A stretch of 64,000 bases of DNA from Theodoxus fluviatilis (GCA_034096865.1 JAWQFJ010026616.1:1-64000), one strand, 5' to 3'; counted from the stretch's first letter, positions 32,101-45,484 are shown. The notes: a model not told the origin generated them from the sequence alone. Translations and numbers: made by a program.

Positions 32101-32838
32101 GTCTATCAACACCAAATGTGGCATGATGGTGTATGATGACAAGGCCTCAAAAAACATACATAGTGACTTGACCTTGCTTCAAGGTCAAGGTCACAGGAGC
32201 CATAAATGTGGTCTCAAAAAGTCATTTTTCACATTTTCCCAATTTTCTCCCACGTTATTGAGAATGGCGACCTTAGCTACAAGTGGTATATAGGTCAAAG
32301 CAAGCCCTATCTTTTGATACCAGTTTGGTTGACCTTGCTTCAAGGTCAAGGTCACAGGAGCTCTTCAAAGTTGGATTGTATACATATTTTGAAGTGACCT
32401 TGACCCTGAACTATGGAAGATAACTGTTTCAAACTTAATAATTATGTGGGGCACATGTTATACTTTCATCATGAGACACATTTGTTCACATATCATCAAG
32501 GTCAAGGTCACTTTGACCCTTATGAAATGTGACCAAAATGGGGTAGTGAAGCACTAAAAGTGACTATATCTCATGGTAGAAAGTGCCAATAAGCACCTTT
32601 GTGCTTCCTATGTCTTGAATTAACAGCTTTGTGTTGCATGACCTTGGATGACCTTGACCTTGGGTCAAGGTCACATGTATTTTGGTAGGAAAAATGTGTA
32701 AAGCATTTCTTTGTGTATGATGTCATTGGTAGGTTTAGTTGTTTGACCTTGACCTTGAAGGTCACCTGAAGGTCAAGGTCATATAAAGGTCAAGGTCAAG
32801 CATGTGAGTCGTATGGGCTTTGCCCTTCTTGTTGTGTC
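32101..32838. mobile_element. AGGTCA-rich repeat copy C, mirrored (right arm)
   Basis: Mirror of 29428-30166, with a 1-base difference in a homopolymer (about 32600). Confidence 0.85.
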
Positions 32839-33038
32839 TTGAATGGACTAATGTGTGCACTTTCTTATAGTTAATTTGATATCATGCTGACCTTACCTGT
32901 GCTGGGAGGCTATTTAATTGCATGCTTTTGCTGTCATGTTGACATAACATATTGCACATGCATACAGACTTGTCCCTGCACCAGTTGCATGGAAGGAGAT
33001 GCAGCCCTGTACACTTTTTGATATTTTGATTGTTACAG

Positions 33039-33168
33039 CTTGACCCTGATGAAGTGAAGGTTGTGATTGAAGATGACGGGACACTGGTTGAAGATGAAAC
33101 ATTTTTCAAGAAACTCCCTGCTCAGACTGTCTTTGTGTTCCTGAGGGAGGGAGAAAGATGGAGGGGAG
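33039..33168 (+). CDS. DFFB: DFFB exon 2, right copy
   Basis: 130 bp; acceptor TTGTTACAG, donor GTTTGT; second half of CIDE-N (43 codons plus one base). Confidence 0.92.
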
Positions 33169-36100
33169 GTTTGTATGTTGCATATCACACTGCCAAGGTC
33201 CCCAGTAGTTTGGACAGTTTATTTTCACTTTCACATGTAATGGTCGATGAGAACTCACAGTTGTTTGATCTTTACCCCCCAATTTTTGTGTGCAAAATTG
33301 TGGACTTGAAGGCATTTATGTTTATGAAGTTATGCTGCCAGAAAACCCATCTCAATTCGAATGTAATACTCAAGCAGACCTGTGCACTTGTACGATAAAA
33401 TCGTAATTTTTACGATTTTCGCCTGGCATGAACGATAAAATCGTAATTTTTACGATTTTCGCCTGGCATGAAAACTCTTCTGATTTTTCACTCTACGGAC
33501 CGGCATTACTTTTTTCTGTACAATTTCGGCCAGTTTCGGCAATTGCTGCGCTCGCCTTCGTGGTCCGCCAGTGGCAAGCGCTGCATTTGTCGTTTCAGAC
33601 ACCACGTGCGTTCTGACTCTCTCCAAAGTACAAGCCTATCATATAACTCTACGTTTACTGACTCCAGTTCATGCAGAAGAGGTTTCTCTACAGTCTTCAG
33701 CTTGGCCAATCAAAAATCAGGGCGATTTTATGTGCGGTATAGTAGAAATTATGGGCTATCCTGTACGAATGGAAGTGGACGCTCGAGGCAACATGTCGCG
33801 ATCGCGAAATCTGTTTGAGGATTTTAATCCTTCAGCTGCCGAAGATGAAGATGATGAGGAAACTTTAGATGAAGTGATCAGGCAAGCTGTAATTAGCTCA
33901 AGAATGCCGACCTCTCAAGCTGCGAGTGATCGAGAGGTGGGAGAGGATGACAGTGAGGGTTGGATGCGAACAGCTGATGACCCGCTAATTGCGCCGTTCA
34001 CGGGCGAGTCGTTTAAATCTTATGATTTTTCCAAAAATCTTACGATTTTTATCTTCTTGTCTTATGATTATTCCAATGGAGGGTGCACAGGTCTGCTCAA
34101 GGTTAACTCATTGCTTTCGCAGGGATAGCATTAGGAAATTTACCTCTGTACGCAGTGTTTTTTTAAGTTTTCAAAAAATCACACAAAGTCCAAATTTTGA
34201 ATAACTGTTTAATATTTGGTACCACAAGAAAGAAAATCATTTGCACTTTCTAGCTGAAGTGCTGGATAGTTACAATATGCAGTAAGAAAATTGGGGATTT
34301 TTTTTTTAAACACCAGGTACATGCAATTTTGATTTTCTTTTTTTTTTTTACACCTAATGTATTGTACTAATAGTCAAGAGATAGATTTTGCACAACAGTT
34401 CTGAAATCAGTATTTCCACATCAAACTATATTGATGAATGATTGACTACAGGATAAAAAAATGCTTGAAAATGATTTTTTTTTTTAGCAAGTCGGAGAGG
34501 TGAAATCAGAAAATATACACTTACTCACTGCAATCTGTCTCTGTCTGAATAGAAGAAAAGTCTCAAAATGGCCTTCTGAGAGAAGAAGGCGCCCTACTCG
34601 GCATAGTCCTCTTTTGTGTGGTACAGCTCATTGGAGGAGTAGAGAAGGTTTTCGGCATCCTCTGCATCCGAATCGATGTCTGTGTCTGCTGTAAACACCG
34701 TTTCTATCTCTTCCTCTCTCTCTGACGTCGACGGCGACGAAGTCGATTCGTCTTCGCTGTCAGCCACGAAGTCGATTCGTCTTCGCTGTCAGCCACCGCT
34801 TCATTCTCGTTCCGCATCAGAATCATAAAGATCTTCTTCAGAAGTCCAATATCCACCTAGATCTTCAGTATCAGACCCTTCTTCCATCCACACTTCTAAT
34901 ACTTCGTCATTTTCATCACCGCTCGATTTCCTTCGACAACGCGACTCCATGTCGACAAGCGCGTAAACACGACGTAGGGTGAGCGTAGCTTCTACTACAT
35001 CTAGCTTTCTCATGGGGACTATACTAAAGAAAAGGTAACTCCAGCGAACACAAATTGGATAGAGAATAAAGAGCTGTACGATTTACTTCCCTTGAAACAG
35101 CCACTGAGATAGGAAAAATTCATTACGGCGACCGCAACACGTAGTTGCGCTGCGTAGCCAAAGGGTGTTGGCGTCATCGCAACCACGTGGTTGAGCTGCG
35201 TAAGCAATGAGTTAAAGGTAGCAAGAAGCAGTTATCTGCTTTGCCATATCAGGACTGCAGGGTTGTGCATTCTGAAGCAGTGTGGGAAATACCAGATTTA
35301 CTGTACTCGTTGCAGGTTAGTGAATGAAATGACAGATGTAAACTGCCAAGCTGCAAAGCTACATTAAAAAGCCTGAGCTTTTTAAGAAGTGGGGGTAATG
35401 TTATTCATAGCACTACATGCACATTTTGTGTAGCTTCCTAATGTGACCAGATGGTCGACAGAAAGATACGAGAAGAAGCGAGAGTAGAGGGACAACCGCG
35501 CTCACTGCTTCATTTCCTCTCTTTATTACAACCAACCTCAACATCAACTTCAATCACTTCATTCACCTCAGGACTGCTCCCACCAGCACATCAGGCCCGA
35601 TCTGCTACACACATGTCAGCGTCACTCCTTGGACGATGAAACGGATTTAATCCTTTCTGGTCCTCTAACCGATAGTAGTTTCCTCACCATGCCATCTCAA
35701 ATCGCAACTCCCTGGTTGATGAAACGGATTTAGTCCTTTCTGGTCCTCGAACCGTACGTAGTTTCCTCACCGTACCATTCTCAAATCGCAACTCCCTGGT
35801 TGATGAAGACAAAATCCAAAGGAATGCAGTACACATAAATCCGTATTGGGACAAAATCCTTGCAGAACTGTTTCTTTTTTTTCAACATCACAATCCCGTG
35901 ACGACATACTATCCATGTCAGGGGGAGGTAATAGAAGTAGAAAGGGGAAAGAATGTGCCTGTTGAGAGTAGGTCTAAACTGTCGTCTGCTACAGAAGGAA
36001 AATAAGGCACAGGCTGAACAGTGCAGTGGGATGTAAAAATGCACCCTTAACACAAGAACTGCTACCCATAACACACACACAAATGTTCATATTTATGCAA

Positions 36101-36536
36101 TAGAAAAGGGAAATAATAATTATGTAATAATAAATGGAAAATCATTTGTGGGGGTCACACATAGTATATCTAGGGTGCTCAGCCTGCATGATTTTCCTTG
36201 GATTGCTTATCCTAGAAACAATGATATCACCATCATGGATGGGGTTTTGCTTACAGTGATGCCATCTCCTCTGCAAAGTTTGTCTTTAAAAAAGTTTTAA
36301 AGAATTATGTGCCTAGACTGAAACTGAGCAAGTCTGAGAGTTTTGTCTGCAGGGCCATGAGTACAGATGGCACTGTTGTCTTTTCCCGGGTGACTGTGTG
36401 CCTTGAGATGCCAGACACCCATCTGTGGTGCCTAGGGCTGAAGTCTCCAAAATTAACTTGCATGCATCAGCTGCTGCTGTTGTTGTTGTCATTGGTTTGT
36501 TATTCAATCAATAGAGTCCTTGTTTTCCTCTTAATT

Positions 36537-36588
<52 letters not shown>

Positions 36589-39500
36589 ACAACATTAATA
36601 TCATCATCATTAAAAAAAATATAGTGCCTATGATAACCCAATCGACCCTATTTTTTATGCTGGCCCTGAACTGTTATAATTATGCCCCCCCCCAAAAAAA
36701 GTGACAGTAAACAGTAAACTGCATGCTGTCCCATTTTCCTTGTGGAATTCTCTATTTAAGTCATATAAATAGATGTTTTAAGTGAAAAATGTATGGTTTA
36801 TGTTTAGTCTGGCCTTTTCTATTACAAATAAAAGAAGAGAAGAAAAACAGTTTAGGCTGACCCACTGACCCCTTTTTGACTCACATGCGAAGCAAAAGGG
36901 AGTCTATGTACTCACCCGTTTCGTCTGTCCGGGCGTCCTGTCATCCGTAAAAACACTTTAACGTTGGATTTTTCTCGGAGACTATTTAGTCTATCAACAC
37001 CCAATTTGGCATGATGGTGTATGATGACAAGGCGTCTAAAAACATACATAGTGACTTGACCTTGCTTCAAGGTCAAGGTCGCAGGGGCCGTAAATGTTGT
37101 CTAAAAAACAGCCATTTTTCACATCCTCTCAGCATGTGAGTCGTGTGGGCTTTGCCCTTCTTGTTTTTCTTTGGTCTGTTACCTTAACCACAACCTTTTT
37201 TTTTGCCTTACCACCAGTACTATCACACCTCAAAAGAAGGACAAGGGAAAACCCTGTGAATTAAATAATTTAATTAAACAATATCGAAATAAATAAATCA
37301 AAATTATAATACATGTACACACATACACAAAAGGTGTTGGCCCACGGCTAAAAGCCTTCCGAGACACGAAAAATGAAATTAATTTAAACCAAAAATAAAC
37401 CAAAAGCAGGAGACAAGATAATAATAGTACTCATATGTACGAAGAAGAGAAAAAAGAAATAATAATAATACAAAAAGAAGATAATATTTACATGGTGTAT
37501 GAACCCGTGGGGACCAGTACGAGGAAAGGTGCTACCCCTCCGGGTTCATCCTGTCGAGGGACTCACTCAACAGGATGAACCCGGAGGGGTAGCACCTTTC
37601 CTCGCACTGGTCCCCACGGGTTCATACACCATGTAAATATTATCTTCTTTTTGTATTATTATTATTTCTTTTTTCTCTTCTTCGTACATATGAGTACTAT
37701 TATTATCTTGTCTCCTGCTTTTGGTTTATTTTTGGTTTAAATTAATTTCATTTTTCGTGTCTCGGAAGGCTTTTAGCCGTGGGCCAACACCTTTTGTGTA
37801 TGTGTGTACATGTATTATAATTTTGATTTATTTATTTCGATATTGTTTAATTAAATTATTTAATTCACAGGGTTTTCCCTTGTCCTTCTTTTGAGGTGTG
37901 TACATATATATGCCATATAACCCTGAGCAGCATTCACACTTACGTGTGGAAGATGTATACACCAGTACTATCAGTATCATTAATATTATAATCTTTATCA
38001 TTATTGTCATCATCATTATCATCAAAACAACCATCTTTCTGCAGCGGGTTCCATGATACACGAGGCACTCAACAAGCTGTACTTGGCGTCCAGACGGAAG
38101 GAGCTGGCAGGACAGATCCGAGACTTGCTCCAGGATGACGCGGCACCAGAGAAGATGTACGTAATGTCTACGTACTTGGACATGCTGGACACCAAGATTG
38201 ACGCTGAAGACCGCCGGGAACACGAAGACTGGTTTGAAGGTACAATAGATTGTGTGTGTTTGTGTGTGTGTGTGTATGTTTGTGTGTATGTATGCATGTG
38301 TCTCTATGTTTGTGTCTCTGTGTACTGTGTTTGTGTTTGAGAGAGAGAGAGAGAGAGCGCAAACAAACAAATGAACCCCCCAAAAATTGAAAAAATGTAT
38401 TATAGATAAGACCACCGGCCCATTTCAAGAAAATAGTGTACAAATATTTCCTATTCAACATCACAAGAGAAAATTATCTTAACAGTGTAAAAACTGCCGT
38501 GCTCTCCATACTCCAGAGTGTCCTGCCTCAGCTTAAATGCTCGGTATAGATATGTACTTAAAGATTGAATTTCCTTCTTTTGTCTGCTGGACATGAGAGA
38601 TCTGATTGGGTTGTTACTGTCAGACTCTAGACTTGTAAATATGCAGCGTGCTCTCAAATCATATAAGGCAAGACAGTATAGTTTAAAAGGGGCATGTGTG
38701 TATGCGTGTATGTGGGACTGAGTGTTTGTATGTGTGTAAGACACTCGGCACAAATGTATGAGTTTGTGTGTGCATGCAGAAATGCCAAGTGAATAATTTA
38801 CTTGCTATTTGATTACTGAGACATAAGAGGATGAGGTAAACCACTTTCAGAAGTAACTGTAGTTCCACTGTCATGATATGCAGTCTTAAGGTGTCAGCTG
38901 CAATTTGTTACTTCTGCTTACATAATTTGTATTCAGAGATGCATCCAACACATTTCCTCTTCTTTTTCTTTCCTTTCTTTCGGTAACGTCAAAAGGTGAT
39001 ATTTGTTTTATGAGGTCCCATTTTTACAAGGAGCGATAACAGGGAATCCAATGCTGTACACATCCCAGGGGCAATATGAGAAGTCATTTCAAAGTAAAAA
39101 CTGAAATGTTACATTCTGGGAGAAAGTTCTTGTGAAACATGCCAGTGTAGCTGTAGGCAGAATTCAACTGATGCCTTGTAGCATTACTAGTGCAAAAACC
39201 AAAGCCAGTTGTCAAGGAGACCGTGAGTGCAAACTCTTCTCAGCAGTAACTCATGACTGTTGCCATGTCTGGTTCCTTGCAGGAGTCAACAAGAAGTTCA
39301 AGACCAAAAGTGACGTGATGAGGAACAGCGCCCAGCAGAGGATACGCAGCTACTACTCCGCTGTAAGCCTGCATGTGTCCTCTATATTCCTCCTTTGTGT
39401 GGGACTGAAACTGTTGGAAGCAACAGAAAATGTTTAAACCAACAGGGACATCATTTGTGACCAGTTTTCACAAACTGAATCTGAACTTGCGAAAATTAGA

Positions 39501-41325
39501 TTTTGAGATATTTGTATATCTGCACACAAAAAAATCTTTATTTGAAAAATTAAACTCTTACTCCAAAAACTGTTAAAGTTATGCTCATTCAAAGAGAGGT
39601 GGTGTGCTGACGGCTCTTGAGAAATCAAGGGTGAAAGATTCAACAACTTATCCACATTTTTTCCTTAGCAACAGGCCTCTTTAGTGCATGCGTAAACTCA
39701 AAATTTGACAGGTTGGTAGAGAAAATCTACTTCTGAACATAGAATGATAAATACATGGAAAAGTATTTGATCTTGACAACAAATGAATGTTATTATTCAA
39801 CTAATAATGCAAAACAGGAAAAAAATGTATAATACTTTTTAATGTGTAGGTGAAATAAAGTGCAATTTTTTTTGTTTTTAAAGGAAAAAAAACCCTAACT
39901 TTCCAACATTTGATTATGTAAATTAAATGTATGTAGGATTCAGTTTTGTCAAAACGTCAAAATGCACAAAATCCACCCTCATCATCTTTGTCAGCTTCTA
40001 CTGCATTTTTGCTGCGTGCGATTTTAAGACTCAGTTTGTGATTTGACACCAAGGAGCTATCCATCATAGCATTTGTAATTGTATAATTGGTTATTGGGAT
40101 TTCTTTTCACAGCTTTGTCCCTGTGCATTTCACTGTCAGTGTCCGGTCCATTTTTCTTAATTCACCTGTGTCTCTGCTGTTTCAGTTCTTCCTTTTTTGA
40201 CTCACATGCGAAGCAAAAGTGAGTCTATGTACTCAGCCGTTTCGTCCGTCCGTCCGTCCGGGCGTAAAAAACTTAAACGTTGGATTTTTCTCGGAGACTA
40301 TTAAGTCTATCAACACCAAATGTGGCATGATGGTGTATGATGACAAGGCCTCAAAAAACATACATAGTGACTTGACCTTGCTTCAAGGTCAAGGTCACAG
40401 GAGCCATAAATGTGGTCTCAAAAACAGTCATTTTTCACATTTTCCCAATTTTCTCCCACGTTATTGAGAATGACGACCTTAGCTACAAGTGGTATATAGG
40501 TCAAAGCAAGCCCTATCTTTTGATACCAGTTTGGTTGACCTTGCTTCAAGGTCAAGGTCACAGGAGCTCTTCAAAGTTGGATTGTATACATATTTTGAAG
40601 TGACCTTGACCCTGAACTATGGAAGATAACTGTTTCAAACTTAATAATTATGTGGGGCACATGTTATACTTTCATCATGAGACACATTTGTTCACATATC
40701 ATCAAGGTCAAGGTCACTTTGACCCTTATGAAATGTGACCAAAATGGGGTAGTGAACCACTAAAAGTGACTATATCTCATGGTAGAAAGTGCCAATAAGC
40801 ACCATTGTGCTTCCTATGTCTTGAATTAACAGCTTTGTGTTGCATGACCTTGGATGACCTTGACCTTGGGTCAAGGTCACATGTATTTTGGTAGGAAAAA
40901 TGTGTAAAGCATTTCTTTGTGTATGATGTCATTGGTAGGTTTAGTTGTTATGACCTTGAAGGTCACCTGAAGGTCAAGGTCATATAAAGGTCAAGGTCAA
41001 CCATGTGAGTCGTATGGGCTTTGCCCTTCTTGTCTGCTCTTGCAAACAAAGATTTGATGTGTGATTTTTTTGTAGACTTGCACAGTATTGGGTAGCCCCA
41101 AGGTTTGAACTATTTTGCTCACTCACTTATTTATTCACTCACTGGCTTTAACTCTCACTCTTACACTTTTTCACTCACATCCTCTCCCTCTCTCATTCAT
41201 GGATTCACTCACTCATTCACTCACTTCCCGGAAGTGTTTTTAACGTTGTGGCCTTATATAGCCTACAAGGCTGATAGGCCCTTAAACTCCATCCATCCAT
41301 CCATCCATCACTCACTTCCCCACTC

Positions 41326-41377
<52 letters not shown>

Positions 41378-44300
41378 TCTCTCTCACTTTGCCCACTTAC
41401 TGATGTGCTTATTATTGTACCCACCCTCCTGCTAATTCATTTTCCACTCATGCATTTGTTCCAATATGTCTATACTGCATAAAGGATAATGAAGACCATG
41501 CACTCATGTCTTGCTGCAACTTGTTTCAGTTTGAAGACTTTGGAATGAAATTTTCAGGAAGTTCAAATTATCACTTAAATGCCTTTTGTTGTTGTTTCTG
41601 AAGTTTGGCGATCTTTGGATGAAGGTGTTGTGTTATCTCTTGCATAAGCAGTACACTGCATTTGTCTGATAGAAAAGGAAACAATACTCATTACAGATTA
41701 TCTTCTCCGTTGTAATAACTAATCCCCATAATATTGTGAAAAATTGTTCATTGATTTATTCATTCAGTCATGCACTCATTCTTCTTTCTCTTCATGCTCC
41801 TTCAGGCCAAGGACCAGATAGAGAGGGAGAGTGACACAAACACAGCGTCCATGCTGGATGATCTCATGGAGGAGGTCAGTGACCTGGTCAAAGTGCAGGA
41901 CTCCCACGGTGCCTACTTCGTCCGCACTGCGCCCTCTGGTGGGCGCATGTGTGACGCCAAAGGCTGGTTCCACTGCGAGGGTCCATTTGACATGGAAGCC
42001 TGCGACAAGAAGCACTCCATCAACCCCTACGCCTCCAGGGAGCACCGCCTCATGTTTGGCCTTTGGAACCTGGACCACATGTGAGTTGCTGTCTGTCCCG
42101 GACTTGTCTGTCCTGGAGTTCCTTTCTGTCCTGGATCAGTCTGCTGACTGGGAAGGGGTGGTGGTGATAATGGTAGTTGTCAGGGTTTGATTGTTCCCCG
42201 TTACTCACAAGCTGATCATGTCAATCAAAAAGAATAGTTGTGATTATGGTGACCTGACTGACCCTATTTTTTTCGGTCAACCATCAACTTTTTTTCCTGA
42301 TCATGAAAAACAAAATTGATTGTAAATAATGGACTGCATGCTGATTCATCTTCCCTGTGATATGTTGATTTATGTTAATTCTGGCCCCTTCTAAATATAA
42401 TAAAAATGAAAAGATCAGGCTGACCCATCAACCCTTTGGGTTTGTTTTGTTTTGGGTGTTTTGCCATGTGACGCTAACTACAACAATTTTATTTTTAATT
42501 TCGTTATCTTGGTGTTTTGTATGGATTGTTTTTTGTTTGGTTTTTTGCATGCTAAGAGAAGTCAGCCTTTTACATTCGACCTACCCCATAATAGCCCTAG
42601 TTTTAATGGCCCCTTTCTGACTACAGTCAGCTAGAATAATCAATATACATGCCACCTAGAATTGCAAAAATAGAATGGAAGTTTGTACCAAAAGTGTTCT
42701 AAGAGTTGTATCTCTTAACCCTTTGAACCCCAAAGCACCTGTTGCCACCTATCATTACCCCCCTTAAATTTTTTTAATAAATATTTTATTTTGTGTTGTG
42801 TCTCCTTGAAGTTCTGTACAATTTTGAAACTTAACTCTCCAATGCAGGGTAATAAAGGCTTTAAATATTCTGGGTGGTGTTAATACAGTTGTAATATGTC
42901 TTTCTTAATGTCGTGGTGTTATTCAGTGTATGGCCCTGAAGAAGCCCTCACTGTGGGCAAGATGTTGGTGTAGTGCAATGAGAAATCAGGGAGAAAGATG
43001 AGACGGGGTTTATATGAATAATTATGTACACCAGGAATCTGTAATCCACTTGTCTGTGACCACTCTTTCAACAGCAGTCAAGAGGAGGACATGTTCTGTT
43101 TAGTCCATCAGTGTTGGGATGACCTCAGATAAATTTGGCAATAAGTTGAGGATATGTATATATAAGTGTATACAGGGGGGCAGAGAGAGCTTACTCAATT
43201 GTAGGCGGATGTATGAGTGTGAGTGCAAATGTGCATGCATGAGTGTGAGTGCAAATGTGCATGCATAAGCGTGAGTGCAGATGTGTGGGCATGTGTGTGA
43301 GTGCAAAAGTGCATGCATGAGTGTGAGTGCAAATGTGCATGCATAAGCGTGAGTGCAAATGTACATGCATGAGTGTGAGTGCAGATGTGTGGGCATGTGT
43401 GTGAGTGCAAAAGTGCATGCATGAGTGTGAGTGCAAATATGTGAGTGTGAGTGCAGATGTGTGTGCATGAGTGTGAGTGCAAATGTGCATGCATGTGTGA
43501 GTGCAAATATGTCAGTGAGTGCAGATGTGTGTGCATGAGTGTGAGTGCAAAAGTGCATGCATGAGTGTGAGTGCAAATGTGCATGCATGAGTGTGAATGC
43601 GCATGCGTGAGTGTTGAATGCAAATGTGTGTGCATGAGTGTGAGTGCAAATGTGCATGCTTGAGTGTTGAGTGCAAATGTGTGTGCATGAGTGTGAGCAC
43701 AAATGTGCCTGCATGAGTGTGAGCACAAATGTGCATGCATGAGTGTGAGTGCAAATGTGCATGCATTAGTGCAAGTGCAAAGCAGCTTACATACGTGCAA
43801 GTGAAAATGTGCATGCATGAGTGTGAGTGCAAATGTATATTCATATGTGCAAAATGTGCACCATGAATGTTGAGTGCAAATGTGCATTCACGAGTGTGAG
43901 TGCAAATCTGCTTAAATAAATGCAAGTGAAAATGTGCATGCATGAATATGAGTGTTGTTGTTGTTGTTGCGTACCTGGGCTAAACACTCCCAGGATCACC
44001 CAAGTGGGTGAGATGATTGCGTGTGTGACTGTTTTTGAACACCCCGCCATATAGGCAGCCACACTCCGTCTTCAGGGGAGTGATGAATATGAGTGCAAAT
44101 GTATATTCATGAGTATGTGCAAATGTGCATGCATGAGTGTAAGTGCAGATGTGATTGCACGAGCGTGAGTGCAGATGTGCATGCATGAATGTGAGAAAAA
44201 AAATGTTCATGAGTATGAGTGCAAACGTGTGTGCATGAGTGAGAGTGCAAATGAGCATGCATGAGTCATTGAGTGCAAGTTAACATGTACATGCATACTT

Positions 44301-44635
44301 GGAAACTCCATCTGAGAATGGCATCAATCTGAAAGCTTGCTCATTTCTGTATGTTTGTCTTGTGTTGCATCTTACCTATTGTTGATTGCATCGAAAGACA
44401 CTTTTCACCCACTTTTTCTCCTCCCCAATGCAGCATTGAGAAATCAAGGGAGGTAATCCCCACCCTGCTTGAGGCGGCCAAGAAGAAGCCCAAAAATAAG
44501 GACTTGGACCCAGAGCGAGTCTACCAGCTGCTCTTCTCCAGACAAAACCTCAAGCTGGTGCACGTGGGCTGCCACAAGAAGGCCGCTCGCACTCAGTCGC
44601 CCAACCTCAAATGGCAGGAGTTCTGTGTCAGCTGA
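33039..44635 (+). CDS. DFFB: DNA fragmentation factor subunit beta / caspase-activated DNase, exons 2-6, right copy (exon 1 absent)
   Basis: Exons 33039-33168, 38045-38239, 39283-39362, 41806-42080 and 44434-44635; all splice sites and phases agree and the product equals the left copy. The gene order CIDE-N, helical middle, His-me nuclease is that of CAD, and the residue patterns HSINPY, LDH and VHVGCHKK are kept. It is divergent from the left copy, 5' ends facing across about 3.8 kb. Between 31141 and 33038 no exon encoding the start of CIDE-N is seen, only repeats, so this copy too lacks a start codon and promoter in the window. Absence of damaging changes says the sequence comes from a functional gene. 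Confidence 0.93.
33375..34095. mobile_element. Mirrored non-autonomous DNA transposon (right copy of 28173-28893)
   Basis: Same 13-bp ends and CTCAAG flanks in reverse orientation. Confidence 0.75.
34103..35215. mobile_element. Mirrored piggyBac-like TTAA element (right copy of 27052-28165)
   Basis: TTAA at 34103-34106 and 35212-35215; the acidic 70-codon ORF is 34801-35013 on the minus strand, identical to the left copy. Confidence 0.75.
36874..37162. mobile_element. AGGTCA-rich repeat copy B, mirrored
   Basis: Mirror of 25107-25394; ends TGACTCACATGCGAAGC and GGGCTTTGCCCTTCTTGT. Confidence 0.8.
37226..37959. mobile_element. Foldback element, mirrored (right copy)
   Basis: Mirror of 24309-25042, with the 14-bp flank repeats CACCAGTACTATCA at 37212-37225 and 37960-37973. 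The few substitutions between hairpin arms (for example the GTGCGAGG/GTACGAGG pair) are kept, so it was present before the arms separated. Confidence 0.9.
38045..38239 (+). CDS. DFFB: DFFB exon 3, right copy
   Basis: 195 bp; acceptor TTTCTGCAG, donor GTACAA; helical middle region. Confidence 0.93.
39283..39362 (+). CDS. DFFB: DFFB exon 4, right copy
   Basis: 80 bp; acceptor CCTTGCAG, donor GTAAGC; KKFKTKSDV and QQRIRSYYSA. Confidence 0.92.
40195..41033. mobile_element. AGGTCA-rich repeat copy A, mirrored
   Basis: Mirror of 21226-22063 with minor changes (short loss near 40950). Confidence 0.8.
41806..42080 (+). CDS. DFFB: DFFB exon 5, right copy (nuclease core)
   Basis: 275 bp; acceptor CTCCTTCAG, donor GTGAGT; GAYFVRTA, GWFHCEGPFDM, HSINPY, WNLDH. 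Confidence 0.94.
43197..44280. repeat. 24-bp minisatellite, mirrored array
   Basis: Unit AGTGTGAGTGCAAATGTGCA; copy order and variants differ from the left array, as expected of alleles or diverged paralogues. Confidence 0.92.
43955..44082 (-). mobile_element. 5'-truncated SINE with (AAC)n tail, right arm only
   Basis: 128-bp insertion inside the minisatellite, bounded by a 13-bp target duplication ATGAATATGAGTG (43942-43954 and 44083-44095). On the minus strand it reads CCTGAAGACGGAGTGTGGCT, GCCTATATGGCGGGGTGT and ends (AAC)n. This 3' domain resembles SINE tails I associate with molluscan genomes (from memory). Confidence 0.85.
44434..44635 (+). CDS. DFFB: DFFB exon 6, right copy
   Basis: 202 bp; acceptor CCAATGCAG; TGA at 44633-44635; IIEKSREVIPTL and LVHVGCHKK. 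Confidence 0.93.
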
Positions 44636-44875
44636 TGTGCAATGCTTGCTGTGGAAAATGTGGAACACTTGCTGTAGAAGATGTGGAACACTTGCTGTAG
44701 AAAATGTGGAACAATTACTGTGGAATGCTTGCTGTAAAAATGTGGAACACTTGTGGAAAATGTGGAATGCTTGCTCTAGAGGATGTGCAACATTGTTCTT
44801 GAGGATGCAGAACATTTGCTCTAGAAGATGTGAAACATTTGCTGTGAAAGATGTGGAACACTTGCTCTAGAAGAT
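44636..44875. repeat. 3'-UTR minisatellite after DFFB stop, right copy
   Basis: Units such as GAAAATGTGGAACACTTGCT, mirrored from 17455-17694. Confidence 0.8.
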
Positions 44876-45484
44876 TTAAGAAAATGTGCCATGGGGGATG
44901 TTGCTAATAAGAACGGACTGTTTAACCCATTATGACCAATTGTGCATGATGAAAAAGATTTCCTAAAGTTTGAACTTTTTCCCACCAAGAACACAAGGTT
45001 GACTTCATTCATTCAAAAAAGTATTTCTCCACTTATATACATCCTAGTGATGACAAGATATAAGTGCTGTTAGAATGCTAAATGAACATGCTACACCACT
45101 ACATCATTGTTGCTCCTAGTCCTAGTTCATACCCTTTTTTAAAAATGTATTTCAATGTCACTAAATTGAAAAGATCCAAAATATAATTTTTCTGCTCCCT
45201 AAATAGCCATAAGCTCAAATCACTGTCGATGATACTCTGAAAAATTTGCCAGATCTGACCCGATCTTAGAGGGAGACGGAATGTGCACGTTGCATCTTGC
45301 CATGATGGGTTAAGATCACAGCAGCTGCTATAAGCTGAAAGTGATGAACCCATGCTGTACAGTGGTATTCCAAAGCAAGGTACTGAGGTGAAATTTGAAG
45401 TGCAGCAGAAATGTGGACAGTGATATCAGCTGTGGACAGCTGTCATGTTCATGTTGAAAGAAATCCTTAATCATACTTGGGGGC

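Larger units (their letters stand above)
42081..44433 (+). other. DFFB intron 5, right copy
   Basis: AT-rich to about 43190, then the 24-bp minisatellite with the inserted SINE. About 3% different from the left intron. Confidence 0.75.
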
